Positions 33,646 to 43,934 of a stretch of DNA of 64,000 bases are shown in pieces. The stretch is from Symsagittifera roscoffensis (Eukaryota; Xenacoelomorpha; Acoela; Convolutidae), in contig NC_087062.1 in the NCBI RefSeq assembly GCF_963678635.1, positions 67,007,415-67,071,414 of the forward strand, in the 5' to 3' direction. The translations under genes were made by a program, and so were the position numbers. The notes under the pieces were generated by a model. The model saw only the letters and a list, made by a program, of their open reading frames with translations, searched no databases and was not told the DNA's origin. Position 1 is the stretch's first letter. Each line of letters starts with the position of its first letter.

Positions 33646-33916
33646 ATGTTACTTTATAGAACATTCGCGGTTTTATGCCTATCGATATGTGCAATTGGTT
33701 CGCAAGGCCGCAACTTTGACGTCACAGATGAAGACCTAGAAGTTGAGTTTGGGAGCTCTGTTATTTCCGAAATTATAGCTGGACATCCTAGTCCCCATCG
33801 GCCTTTTTTCGTGCAAATTCACACGGCTTCCCGCGATCACAGAGTCGCAGCTTGTGGGGGAGCTATCATCCACAAGTACTTTGTGCTCACAGCCGCGCAT
33901 TGTGTGTATGATACAG
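33646..33916 (+). CDS. Gene 3 exon 1: signal peptide, propeptide, catalytic His
   Basis: The ATG at 33646 opens a hydrophobic leader (MLLYRTFAVLCLSICAIG). The exon carries IIAGHPSPHRPFFVQ and CGGAIIHKYFVLTAAHC and ends TACAG|GTAAAAT in phase 1. Unlike gene 2, the leader and propeptide are in one exon here. Confidence 0.85.
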
Positions 33917-36900
33917 GTAAAATGTTTGTAGAGATTCCTGTCACAGTGGAAACGTTGATCAACAGTCCCATGAATTAGGTTCAATTTGAACGCGTTCTCA
34001 ACTCCGTTAACCAATGTATTTCATTCAGAAACACACTGTATTATTTGAAGCAAATTTTTGGTTTTTTTTCTTTTGTGAATCGATTGCGATAAACTGCCCT
34101 TTCCGCCTACAGGAGGAAAAAATTTGGGCTATAATAAATTACTCCTACGCGAGAAATTCCAAAGTCAACAAAAATTGAGCTTTGGTTTGTTAAAATGCAT
34201 AATATATATAAAGCCAATTTCAGCTTCCCAAGTATTACAACGAAAAAGAATTTAGAATTACATGGGGCCTATCTGTCAGTCCCTTCAATTCTGGTTGCCA
34301 AATTTTTCCAAAGGGTCCCCCTTTGGTATAACTTTACGACATCCATTTTTGGCTGACCAACCTCAAAAAGGCGACTTATAACTAATTTGAAGGGGGAGCG
34401 CGCGCCGAAAAAACGCAATTTTTTGGTCAACATTTTTCAAAGTGTGGTCAAAAATTCCTTTTTTGCCTGTTTATTGATAAATTTGCCTGCGGGGCAGAAA
34501 CTTTTAACAAAACAGGGTCCTTAGAGTACTTTCGGAGAGCTCGTAAAATCAAATTGGTCAATCTAAAAAAAATCATAAACGTTTTCATTTTTTAAAAAAA
34601 AAAAAACAGCCCCCCCCCCTTAGAAAAATTTCTGCGTCATTTACAATAGCAGCCATTTGATTTTGAAATCTGCGAATAAGTGGTGATGCGGATTGCACAG
34701 CCACTACAGTTTTCAACTCTCCGTTTTCATTTTCCACTTCTCTGCTTTTTCTAAGAAGGGTCATATCATACGATTGAATGATGAATAGAGCTCGAACCGG
34801 AGTCTCATGGATTAAAACAGATTACAATGAGAAAGTGTTGTCTAAAATGTTTTCATTATACTCAACTATTGCAAACTTAGACCATGAAATCATACATTAT
34901 ACTGCAATTAATCGATAACTTCCCTAAAAAAACGAAATCCATTAAAATCTAAAATAATGGGTTATGAACTTATTAAAATGAATTATATTCTTTTTTTTCT
35001 GCCAAACTATTTGCAATACTTGCAAAAACTTCTCCACTACTCACCTCCATCTCCAAATCTAAATCTACTCAAGCGGGGGGATGGGTGAATGGTGGTGGGG
35101 CTATAACCGTACGGGTGGAAACGGGACTTAAATTGGTTGCGCGATGTAAGTGAGGAGGAGTAAGCGGGGAAGAGGGGTTGTAAGGACCACAAGGGACGTA
35201 ACTTGGAAAAGGGAGAGTAAATGAAGATGAACAAAAAATTGAAACTCTAAAAAATGTGTGAAAAAAATGAAAACAATTTAACTATTTTCTGAGAAAAAAC
35301 AAATCTCGTCTAAACCTTATCTATTTTTTTTTAAATATAACGAAAATTGAGCAAAAATTAACTGTAGCGTTTTGAACATAGTACTCTGTGTATAAAATTT
35401 AAGATTAATTAACAAAAAAATCACAACTACTAAAACTAAATATATAAACACACTTTTTCTCCTTCGAAAAATGACAAAAAAATACAAACTGCGCAATAAC
35501 CGAATGTATTGATGTATTTTTTGTTCAATCAGGCTAAAATTTGGTTTTCCGTTTTTTTTTCATAAAAATTTATTCTATAAAACTTAACTCCGATGGCTGT
35601 TTTTCGTAGTGTTCCTCCTGAGTTTGACGGTTTATTGCATGCATTGGATGCTCCAGGGTACTGCTGTCCTTGTAGTCAATAGTAGTAGGCGAACTCTTCA
35701 TATATTCATTGAGGAATCCGTTTTTCGCCCCGTCGTGTGGTTTCCAGTTTTGTGCCAGCTCATCTAAAGGAGTGGGTTTTCCTCGATCTAATTGTTTATT
35801 ATGATAAACCAGTTTTCCAAAGAGGCCTAGCGGATTGGCTCAATTGGTTTCCAAAAGTTGTGCACTTGATGGACGATTGTTTTGTGATTCTCAGATTCCA
35901 AATTACTTTTTCAATGAAATATGCAGGACTTGGCTAATATTTTTTGAATGATTTGGTCAATAAATTTGCCTATATAGTAAATACAAGTCTGGGTTGATTT
36001 TGTGAGGGAGTGGTTAAAATGCTCCCCGGATTGCTGTCGTGACCTCAAGCTTGTTGCAAAACAACATGATGTGCTCTTCAACAAGTAAATCCTTTGCAAA
36101 ATTCTTAATGTAGGATCCGTTTATTTTCAAAGGTCTTTTTTCTAATCATCCTTGGTCACAATCTGTAAGAATTTTCTTCAGAAAATAGTTCCAGGGCTTT
36201 TGGTGATATATAAAAAAAGGATATGGTCGGTTTTGTGTTTTTCAAGGCAGAATGTTGGTCCGTAGGTAACAGTTTTCTTTAAAAATGAGTTTTCTTTAAA
36301 ATGTTATAGTTTTAGCCCGGATTTATAAGAAGAGGGTCAGATACTATTTTTCGAGCTGAAGACGAAATGGTTGTTGGAAATTTGGTTTAACAGTATTGCA
36401 TTGCTAATCACCATGATGAGACACAATAACACCTTGTCTGAAAAATTTCATTTTTGAAATAAAGTTATCTATGGGTAAAAACACTTAGATGAACAATTTT
36501 TTGCTGTGAGCCTGTATTTGAAAATTTGAGCGGCTTAGAAAAACACGTAATGATAGAAACAATAATTTTGTGTCTACACGAGGCTTATGAATTAGCCTTA
36601 GACTCATGGCGAAATAAATTGCTTGCGATTGACCTTCCTGATGGATAAATATGATTTAACATAAAATATACGTCGACCGATTGCTTAATTAAAGACGAAT
36701 TATGTACACTTTTAATCTAATTAATAATCAAAAGAAGTCTCTTAGTTTACTGATTGAGGCTACCGAGAGCTTGTCGGCGGAGGCGATTAAGGCTCTGAGA
36801 AAGGGAAGTCTTGAAAGAAGATCAAAAAAGCCCATCTTTTACAGGGTAAATTTGAAATTTTGAAATTGAAAGGTTAAAGTAAGTTTACTTATTAGTTAAA

Positions 36901-39900
36901 ACTGAAATGGATCGTCATAATACTATGATTAGATGACAAGGCTGAGAACAAGTTTTTATGTTAAGTAGTATTTTCGAATTTCCATCCATAGAAACAGTTT
37001 CTAAGGTGTTAGGATACCCAAACAATGCCCAGAAGTTCTATTTCGTTTGGTGAATGTATGAATTCGTGGCTCTTTGAAAATCAGGGCGCCAACAAAAATT
37101 CACTGTTCTACTTTTTGAGTTTTTTTAGTTGCTCCCAACCTACTGTGCGATATATCAGTCTTCCGTCTTGTTTTCTCTTTGATATCAAAGTGACTTTTTC
37201 CCGTTAAATTTTTGATCTCCGATTTTAGTTTCTTGATTTTAGATGAGTTGTTTCTTCGATTATTAAACTGATTTTCTGCTTTACTTTGCAATGTCCTTGT
37301 AAAATAAAATTTGTCACCAATGGTTGGCGATCTTGTCGTATTAGTCAAGTTCTAATGTTTTAAATGACTCTTCTTATTAGTTAGGGCTTGATTTTAAGCT
37401 TCCGTCGGGATAATAGTGGAAGAACGGTTTTTTTCGTTGGGTTTCGCTGTTCTTCATATTACAGATAACAACATTCCTGTATCAATTCTGCTTCGTCAAA
37501 TTGTTTTCTTCTCCTATTTTACTTTTATTATCTATATTTTTGAGGGCTCCTCAGATCAGCTCAGATAATTTCCTATCTCTCTGCTTCCTTTTGAGATGTT
37601 TGTACTAATCAAACGTTTTGTTTGGAGGTTTGTTAAAAGGGGGTTTTCAAAAGTTCCTAGAATGCTTTAAAAGACAGAGCTGAAATTCTGACAATTGGGT
37701 TTTTTTCCGATTTTCGATACGAAAGTAACGGAATATTTGTGCTCGGGGTGGGTTTTTTTTCTTCAGACAAATTTCGACTTTTTAACTAACCATTTTTGAC
37801 GGAATTTTTTTATATCATTCAAAAGGTATTGTTGTCCTGAGCTCCAATTTGAAAAAATAATTCACCTGTGATTGTTTTTTGTTAAGTTATGGGGGTTTAA
37901 AGGCTGCCATTTTGGCCATTTTGACCAATTTGGGACAATTAACGCGCGATATAACTCGAGCTATTAACGTGTAAGCGGAGATTTAATCCCTCTTAGAAAT
38001 CGTTCCAAATTGGTTGAGCGAAGCTTATTTGCCATAATTGATTTGTTAAAAGGAACGAAATTTATCCTTTTGTACTTTATATGGCTTGTGGGGGGATGAT
38101 TTTCATTTCAAAAATTTCAAATTTTAGAAGAAAAAAAATTTCATTTTATTTTATTACATTTAATTTTTTTTGTTCTTACTGCTCCATAAACCTCAAAAGG
38201 CAGTCGGAACATTCAGGGCTTTGCCCTGATACGAGCAGTCTTTTTTTGTTTGCCTTCGTTTCTTAAAGCTAAGGAAGCGACTAAGCGTAGCTTTTTGTAC
38301 GCCTCATTTCTTCTCATCCGATTGAATATCTTCTTCTCTTCATTTATCCATTTCTTCTACGTGAAATCATATATTTTCAGCGTTGTTACTCCTCATTTAA
38401 CGACTGATTATAACTGGGTCCAGCTTGGTACTTTTAGCAGAAGTTGAAATCGGGATTTAAGTTTCCGGAATTTTCAATTTGCTAACAAAATAAATTTTCA
38501 CCTGTATTTTCAAAAAGTTCACACCAAATAAAATCAGATGAAGCGTTGGTGGTATGAGGGCTGATTGTGGTGGTGGCGGGGAGAGTTAGCGGGGGTAAGC
38601 GCCAAAGAGGAACACAGGGAGGGATGGAATCGTTTTGCAGTTTGAAAAAAACGTAGGTTCAACCATCGATTAGGACGTTTGGGGGGGTTTAAAAATTGCT
38701 TCCCGGGAGGAGGGTTGATTCTGGCGGGAGGTTGATTCTGCTGGTGGTAAGGGGGGAGTATTTGGGGTTACTTTTTAGACCACAAAAACGCATTATAATT
38801 GTGTTCTTTTCACTTTTTTTTTGATGAGAGCAATTTCTGTTATACCAGTCAGAGCTCATTTGTTTTTTATCTGAATTGTTTTTGACACTGCTTTTTTCTG
38901 TATATCATTGTGTTTACTGCCTTCGGTAATTTATGCAAAACTGTTAATTTTATTTTACTTGGAATCTTATTTAGCCAATTACATTCTTGCAGTTGGATTT
39001 AATTTTAGTTTTAACAAGGGTGGATGTGGGTGATTTTGGAGCCGGAAGCAAAAAAACCGAACACAAATACAACTTTGCCAACAAAATCCACATACATGCA
39101 CAGTAAGTCTGATCAATTAGTTTTTATGGGTCTTTGATGAGTCACTTTTTTGTATGTAGAGTTTTTAAAAATCAACCAAACTTTACTATTTATTAATTAG
39201 CATTTTTCCCTATTTCAACATCTCGGTGATTTTTCTGTTACAAATATTTAAGAATTTCTGTAAGACATAACTCAGAACTATTTAGTTTTTGTGATGATTC
39301 AATTTATCGCAGAATGGTTATTCAAAAAAGCCTTATTTAGTTACTCGGGATGACGTCGAGACAAAAAAACTACCTATCGTCAAATTTCATATATGAAGTC
39401 TATGAAAAAATGCCCATCATGGAAGTTTTCATTTAAAAAAATTTTAGGACAAGCGTTTTTTCAACCGAAATTAGTTTTTCGATGATTATCCTTTTTTGGT
39501 TTAAAACTCAAACAAAACAAAATTGGCGGCAGTTTGGTTACATGAGAGCATTATCTGTAATCAGATTAAGACTCAAACAAAAGAAATTGGCGGCAGTTTT
39601 GGTTAAATTGAAAGCAAATTTGAGTTGAAAAGAAAGTTTTTTATAAAAAACTGCTTGTAGTACAATTTCAGAGTATGGATAAATTGTTTATCATACACTT
39701 TTATTGTACAAAAATTTGTTTTTGTTATTTTTCTAAATTCACAAGTGATGAAAAGTAAGGCAAAAACTTGTTATTTAATTCCAAAAAATTCTCATAATAA
39801 AATTTTTCATAGGATGGAAAAAATGCTTATCAACTATTTTCATATTATTTTGTTTTTGTTTATGAAAAAATTTGGTTTCGTTTCTTAGGATGGAAAAATG

Positions 39901-40770
39901 CTTATCATGCTAATTTCTTATTATTTTGTTTTGGTTATGAAAAAGTATGAAATATAATGAGGAGCATTTTTTTCATAGTAAACTGTATGATAGGTTTTTT
40001 TCAACCCTTGTATAGATTATCAGGCTCTTTTTCCTTTCCCCCTCCACCTCAAACGAGCATCAGTTTTGAATTGGATCGAGTGGTTTTACCAGGTTAATAA
40101 AGAAGACCAAATGTGTTTGCTACGGCCTAATCAGGCTATATGCCAATTTTAGTACAATGGAATAATGAGAACAGAATTTTTATTGTAAAATTTTGCACGT
40201 GGGGGAAGGAAAAAGAGCCGTTTATTGGATACAAAGAAGAATGTTTTTAATTATATTTGTTTCTCATTCAGGTTTGACAAAACACATCTTCGAAGTGATA
40301 TTGCTTTAGTACAAGTCAGACACCCTTTTCACATGAAAAAAATTACTCCTCTTTGCCACAAAAAGGCCAAGTTCCGAACCCTATTCGGCACTTGTGGTCT
40401 CGGGCGAATCTCAACCGACAATCGCGCTCCAGACTACCTTATGGAAACGTATTTCAGGGAAAACTTTTTCTGGCGCTTCGTTGGTTGGTTTACGGGAAAA
40501 TCCGATACCCTACAAGCGAAACGGATTTTCAATGACAATGCGATATGTCATGGAGATAGCGGATCACCCTTGTATGTACTGAATGGGTTGTATAGGGAAC
40601 CTCAGTGTGTCTATGGAGTGACCAGTTACCTCAGACCCGACTACTTCGGTCAACCTGATTGTCAAGGAAGGAGTTTTTTCACCAATGTTGTGTTTTTTCG
40701 CCATTGGATTGAAACGGTTATTGCAAACAATTCAACTGAAAGTATGCTTGTTATACTGCACAAGTACTAG
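33646..40770 (+). CDS. S1 serine protease, gene 3 (three exons, 287 aa)
   Basis: Exons 33646-33916, 39009-39102 and 40272-40770 join to an open frame of 864 nt. The product has a signal peptide (about residues 1-19), a short acidic propeptide, and an activation site at SE|IIAGH (mature from residue 43). Catalytic triad: His85 in LTAAHC, Asp131 in RSDIALVQV, Ser218 in GDSGSP. Ala212 occupies the trypsin Asp189 position; Ser240 matches Ser214. Cys pairs 70/86, 163/234 and 214/252 fit the conserved disulfides, while the usual 168-182 pair is absent. Length is normal for a secreted S1 zymogen. GDSGSP replaces the common GDSGGP. A chymotrypsin- or elastase-like enzyme is likelier than trypsin. The 5092-bp first intron is full of repeats and coding-like exons. 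Confidence 0.85.
34270..34640 (+). mobile_element. hAT-like MITE, degraded copy in intron 1 of gene 3
   Basis: GGGTCCCCCTTTGG, GGGGGAGCGCGCGCCGAAAA, CGCAATTTTTTGGTCAA and TTTCGGAGAGCTC blocks match 32860-33140. Both termini are lost. Confidence 0.6.
34795..35235. repeat. GATTATAATC-type repeat and G-rich tract
   Basis: It opens GTCTCATGGATTAAAA, the same opening style as at 4467 and 31713, and continues with ATCCATTAAAATC-like words; 35070-35230 is purine-rich with GGGGATGGGTG-type runs. The minus ORF at 35037 is a by-product. Confidence 0.45.
35570..35787 (-). CDS. Terminal exon of an unrecognised gene, inside intron 1 of protease gene 3
   Basis: After an acceptor (AG at 35789-35788 on the minus strand) the frame reads 71 residues to TAA, including RGKPTPLDELAQNWKPHDG, FLNEYMKSSPTTIDYKD and HPMHAINRQTQEEHYEKQPS. 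The composition is balanced and hydrophilic, codon use is varied, and AATAAA overlaps the stop codon, fitting a gene 3' end. No known domain or upstream partner exon was established; 37100-37351 on the same strand is one candidate. It is antisense to the host protease gene. It was missed by simple ORF calling because it lacks an internal start of useful length. Confidence 0.45.
35800..36700. other. Intron 1 of gene 3, no recognised feature
   Basis: Mixed composition, with frames on both strands that I could not connect to splice sites. The ORFs at 35737 and 35911 overlap the minus-strand exon and look like shadows. Confidence 0.35.
36702..36845 (+). CDS. Possible first exon, 48 codons, unknown gene
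   Basis: From an ATG at 36702 the frame encodes MYTFNLINNQKKSLSLLIEA, TESLSAEAIKALRKGSLER and RSKKPIFYR, then a donor AGG|GTAAAT at 36846. The segment is locally GC-richer and predicts amphipathic helices. The frame would close only six codons into the intron. Downstream exons are not identified. The minus strand also has a 34-codon ORF across it, so strand is not certain. Confidence 0.3.
37100..37351 (-). CDS. Possible basic, coiled-coil-like terminal exon
   Basis: Following an acceptor ACATTAG the frame reads NLTNTTRSPTIGDKFYF, then a Lys-rich stretch with KIKKLKSEIKNLTGK and KTRRKTDISHSRLG, to TGA at 37100. No ATG begins it. The lysine richness is partly driven by AT content, so coding status is uncertain. 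It could precede the exon at 35570-35787 through a donor at ATTG|GTGACA, which has the right phase. Confidence 0.25.
   Translation of the reverse strand, partial: NLTNTTRSPTIGDKFYFTRTLQSKAENQFNNRRNNSSKIKKLKSEIKNLTGKSHFDIKEKTRRKTDISHSRLGATKKTQKVEQ
37705..38240 (-). mobile_element. Hairpin-ended element family 1, minus orientation
   Basis: On the minus strand it starts GACTGCTCGTATCAGGGCAA with a perfect CAGGGC-AAA-GCCCTG hairpin, and it ends at TTTCGTATCGAAAATCGG. Centre: AGCCATATAAAGTACAAAA, AACGCGCGATATAA-type block, GAGCTCAGGACAACAATACC. One of the best-preserved copies. Confidence 0.75.
38241..39008. other. End of intron 1 of gene 3
   Basis: A G-rich stretch (38560-38770, GGTGGTGGCGGGGAG-type words) is followed by a short GATTATAAT-type repeat piece and then the acceptor of exon 2. 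No other exon is supported. Confidence 0.4.
39009..39102 (+). CDS. Gene 3 exon 2 (94 nt)
   Basis: Acceptor TTTTAG at 39003-39008, donor ACA|GTAAGT after 39102. It encodes VLTRVDVGDFGAGSKKTEHK and YNFANKIHIHA, connecting catalytic His and Asp. Phase 1 in, phase 2 out, as in gene 2. Confidence 0.8.
39340..40010 (-). mobile_element. CCCGGGTTGAC-type element, degraded
   Basis: The left side has CTCGGGATGACGTC and CATATATGAAGTCTATG; the right side has GATAGGTTTTTTTCAACCC. Between them are several GGAAAAAATGCTTATCA and TTTCTTATTATTTTG words. About 70 bp holding CAAAAGAAATTGGCGGCAGT is duplicated near 39503 and 39565. It lies in intron 2 of gene 3. Confidence 0.45.
40272..40770 (+). CDS. Gene 3 exon 3: catalytic Asp and Ser
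   Basis: It follows TTCTCATTCAG and opens G|TTTGAC. It encodes the final 166 residues, with SDIALVQV, GTCGLG, ICHGDSGSPLYV and a C-terminal WIETVI helix. The tail TESMLVILHKY is longer than in genes 1 and 2, whose stops fall earlier. Confidence 0.85.
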
Positions 40771-42778
40771 TGTTTTAATTTTGTTTCAACTTATCTATAG
40801 TAATTTAACAGTTTTTTTCAAGTGCCACTTTATTTCTCATCCAAAAAAAATTCATGCGGTATTTTGCATGGAAAAAAATGTGAAAATTTGTTCTTTTCCT
40901 CACAAAAAATCTATCATGTTTATAGCCGAACTGTAGCAGCTCTGATTCGTCGAAAAAAAAACGGAATACTGTTTTTTCGGCAGAGAGCTGAAAGAGTTAA
41001 CTGTCTAGATTGGAACCGTGGCTCGCTATTCACATTTATGTATGCTACCTCTATCGCGCCACTTTTGCGTATCATAGAATATCAAATTTGATAAAAAAGA
41101 ACAAAATTTCGAAAGATTTATCTGTGAGCTTACGCTGAACCTACGAGCAATTGAACGAGATTTTTATTCTTTTTTGGCGTTTTCTCTAGCATTACAAGGC
41201 TGGTTTAATTTCGTCCTCTTCACTTTTGTTCTCTCCACTTTTTGTATAATATCGGCCCAATTTGAGATATACGCGTTTAATTTTTCCGATATTTTTCGTT
41301 GTGTCCGGTTAATTTAAACAAGCACTGTATCAGAGTGCTGATTCAAAATATCCCGGAAAAAACGCTTAAAATTTGAAATTTAAAACGCATTTTTCTCAAT
41401 TCGGGTTGGTTTTAGACAAAAATTGACGATGACCAAACTTGCTTAGAGTTTAGTCAGAACTCACATGCTGTAGCTAGTTTTTTGAAATTCGAGTCCGAAA
41501 TATTACCCCCAAAAATATATTACTTTTGGCTTTCTAGTCATGCAAAAACTATGCTAAAACTACCGGGTCATTTACTGACAAAAATATATCTAAATAGGCC
41601 TCTTATAGAACCCAACAAGACTTAAGGAGGGTATAATCTCCAAGAAAACCTGTAAGTTTTTTTGTTTTTGTTTGATATACCGAAACTTCATTTTTAATAG
41701 AAAATACCAAGTTGTATTTGAAAAAACTTTTTAAATGTTTTACTCCAATTTTTAGGAAAATACGTTTTTGAAACTTGTTCGGCTCTTTAAGAGGCCCATT
41801 CATTTTCATATAAATTTGAACTGGCGTGCCTTTTTGGCTCTATATGATGCTCATTTTAATATAAATTTGAACTAAAAAAGGCCAAAAAAAAAACATTTTG
41901 GGCCAGCAAATTTTCGGGCCCGTACTTCAAAAAAAGCCATATGAAATCTGCTTAGTTCCTAAGCAAATTTTGTCACCATTTTTTGTATAATATCAACACA
42001 ATTTAAGAGAGACGCGTTTAAAAATTAAAGTGCTGATTTAAATTAACCGGACACAAACAAAATTGGAAAAATTAAAGCATTTGGGTTGAAATAAAGCAAA
42101 AATGAAGAGAACAAAAGTTGCTTTCAATTTCACTAGAACAAAAATGATGCAGTTGTTTTTTCGAAAATCTTAACCAAAACCCAATGCCAAAAATCAAGAA
42201 ATATGCTAAAAATACATACTTAATTGAATAGATTGTTACATCAAAAGAAGCTTCTTACACAATCCAACAAAGTTCTAGAAAAAAGTAATTTCCCAAAAAT
42301 CTGTTTAAAAGAATATCTATTCGGTAAGTTTCTAAGCACTTTTTGCTCACTTCACTTTTTGTGTAATTTTAACTAACTTGATAAAAACGCGTTATAAATT
42401 TCAAACTTAAATCGATAATCCGAATAACTTGAATCAACATTGTATAGGGTTTAAATTTTGATACCAGGTAAATGAAACTATTTGAAAAAAAATAGTCTGA
42501 TCAATTTTGTGAATTTTGATTTTGAAGGCTTAAAACAGTCAATATATCAAAACTTATTTCAGAGGTGTACTTGCTAAAAAAACATCCTCGCAAAAATTAC
42601 AAAAAAAAAATTCTAAGTTATAACTAATATTTTGAAAACTAATGAGCTTGACTTAGTCTTAAAGCTAAGGAAAATGACAGACTGAAAAAATTAAAAGTTT
42701 GCTTGTTCAGGCGTAAAAAGAACCGCTATCTTTTAATGAGTAACTTTGCAAAAATAATCCAAATAAGACAACAAAGGA
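40771..42778. repeat. AT-rich intergenic sequence with a diverged repeat
   Basis: A word set ACTTTTTGT(g/a)TAAT...(c/a)AATTT(g/a)AGA..ACGCGTTTA occurs near 41235, 41980 and 42358, and more loosely near 27225. The ORFs at 40685-41091 and 41603 have no protein-like features I trust. Confidence 0.4.
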
Positions 42779-43105
42779 ACTTTCAATAAACAAATGCTTC
42801 GAAGCAGGAATTAATCTACATTTTTTTCAGTATAACAGCGAGTTTTGTAAAACTTGTAGACATATTTTGACTCGAACAGTTTAAATTTCCTCTGAAAACA
42901 CTTTAAAGACTTTTATCGTAATTTGTTTAGAAATCGCTTAAAATAATTTTAATAAACAAAAGCTTCGAAGCAGGAACTGATCTACCTTTTTCTTTAGGGT
43001 GAGCGGCGAATTTTGTAAACTTTTTGGCATATTTTGACTCAAACAATTTAATTTTCCTCTAAAAACACTTAAGAGACTTTATCGTATTTTGTTTAAAAAC
43101 GTTTT
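42779..43105 (+). repeat. ~165-bp tandem duplication
   Basis: Two diverged units start at about 42785 and 42950: AATAAACAAA(t/a)GCTTCGAAGC, then CATATTTTGACTC(g/a)AACA(g/a)TTTAA, then ACTTTTATCGTAATTTGTTT. The end of a third partial unit leads into the acceptor at 43110. Confidence 0.65.
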
Positions 43106-43111
43106 TTCCAG

Positions 43112-43203
43112 CTCTAGATCCTTCCATTAGCTTATGTTGTCGGGAGAACGTGCTACGAGACCTCTTGCCAGCCTGTATCAACCCCTATCAAGAGGGCGTG
43201 TAA
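43112..43203 (+). CDS. Possible Cys-rich terminal exon, unknown gene
   Basis: After a strong acceptor (GTTTTTTCCAG) the frame in phase 1 reads 29 residues, LDPSISLCCRENVLRDLLPA and CINPYQEGV, to TAA. The CC...C spacing and leucine content look like the end of a small secreted cysteine-rich protein. No upstream exon was found in 40.8-43.1 kb, and the frame is short, so this is tentative. It would be convergent with the minus-strand gene ending at 43826. Confidence 0.3.
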
Positions 43204-43825
43204 AATTTTTATTGGTAGCTTACAGTTTAATTCTTGACTGATGCCGTTGGTTTTCTACTAATTTTAAAACAATTTCCTCCTTTAATTCGAATTTTGTAGA
43301 GTATATAGAGTTCAACCTTGATAAGAAGATATCTTTTTGCACATTTAACAGCATTAATTGTTGAACATCAAAATTTTATAGGGAAAAAATGTACTTTTTT
43401 AAAGCAAAGAACATGGAGTTTCATCACATGAAAATTTAAAATTTCTGACTAACTCGAAATTCCATTTTTTAACTTTCAACTCCTTTTTTCGTTATGTCAA
43501 AGACTTCTCTAAAAAGAAAAAGAAAATTAGAACAGACAAAATAAGAAAGTACTCCAAACTGACCAAGAATTGACCTCCAAAGAATTTTATTGCTCCAAAC
43601 TGACCAAGAAAAAAGATTTGATTTTTATTGTTTGTTCTTCTAGTCCAAAGCTTTCGAAACAAAAAAAAGGCTCTCAAAATGTTTATAATCAATTCAAATA
43701 GACTTTTTTTTAGTTTGAGAGGGGTTCAGTTTTTTATCTAGAAAATTCAATGCAAAAATTAGATACTTTTTTGGTAGTTTTCTTGTATCTATATCTAAAT
43801 ACTTGCAAAGTGAAGATAGTAGAGT

Positions 43826-43934
43826 CTATAGTTCGTTTTTAAGTTCTGGTGAGCTTTCCACTTCAATATCTCTATCTGGAATTTTTTTCTCATCTTGTCC
43901 CTTTTTTGGTGGGGATGGTGTACAGTCAATCCAC
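43826..43934 (-). CDS. Secreted-protein gene, exon 3
   Basis: One base completes an Arg codon, then WIDCTPSPPKKGQDEKK and a charged tail to TAG. On the opposite strand a 78-codon ORF overlaps it, but the splice phase match favours the minus strand. Confidence 0.55.

Noticed and set aside
40822-41091. 89-codon plus ORF after gene 3
   Set aside because: Begins in the probable 3' UTR with an A-rich run and shows no domain; the minus strand is also open.
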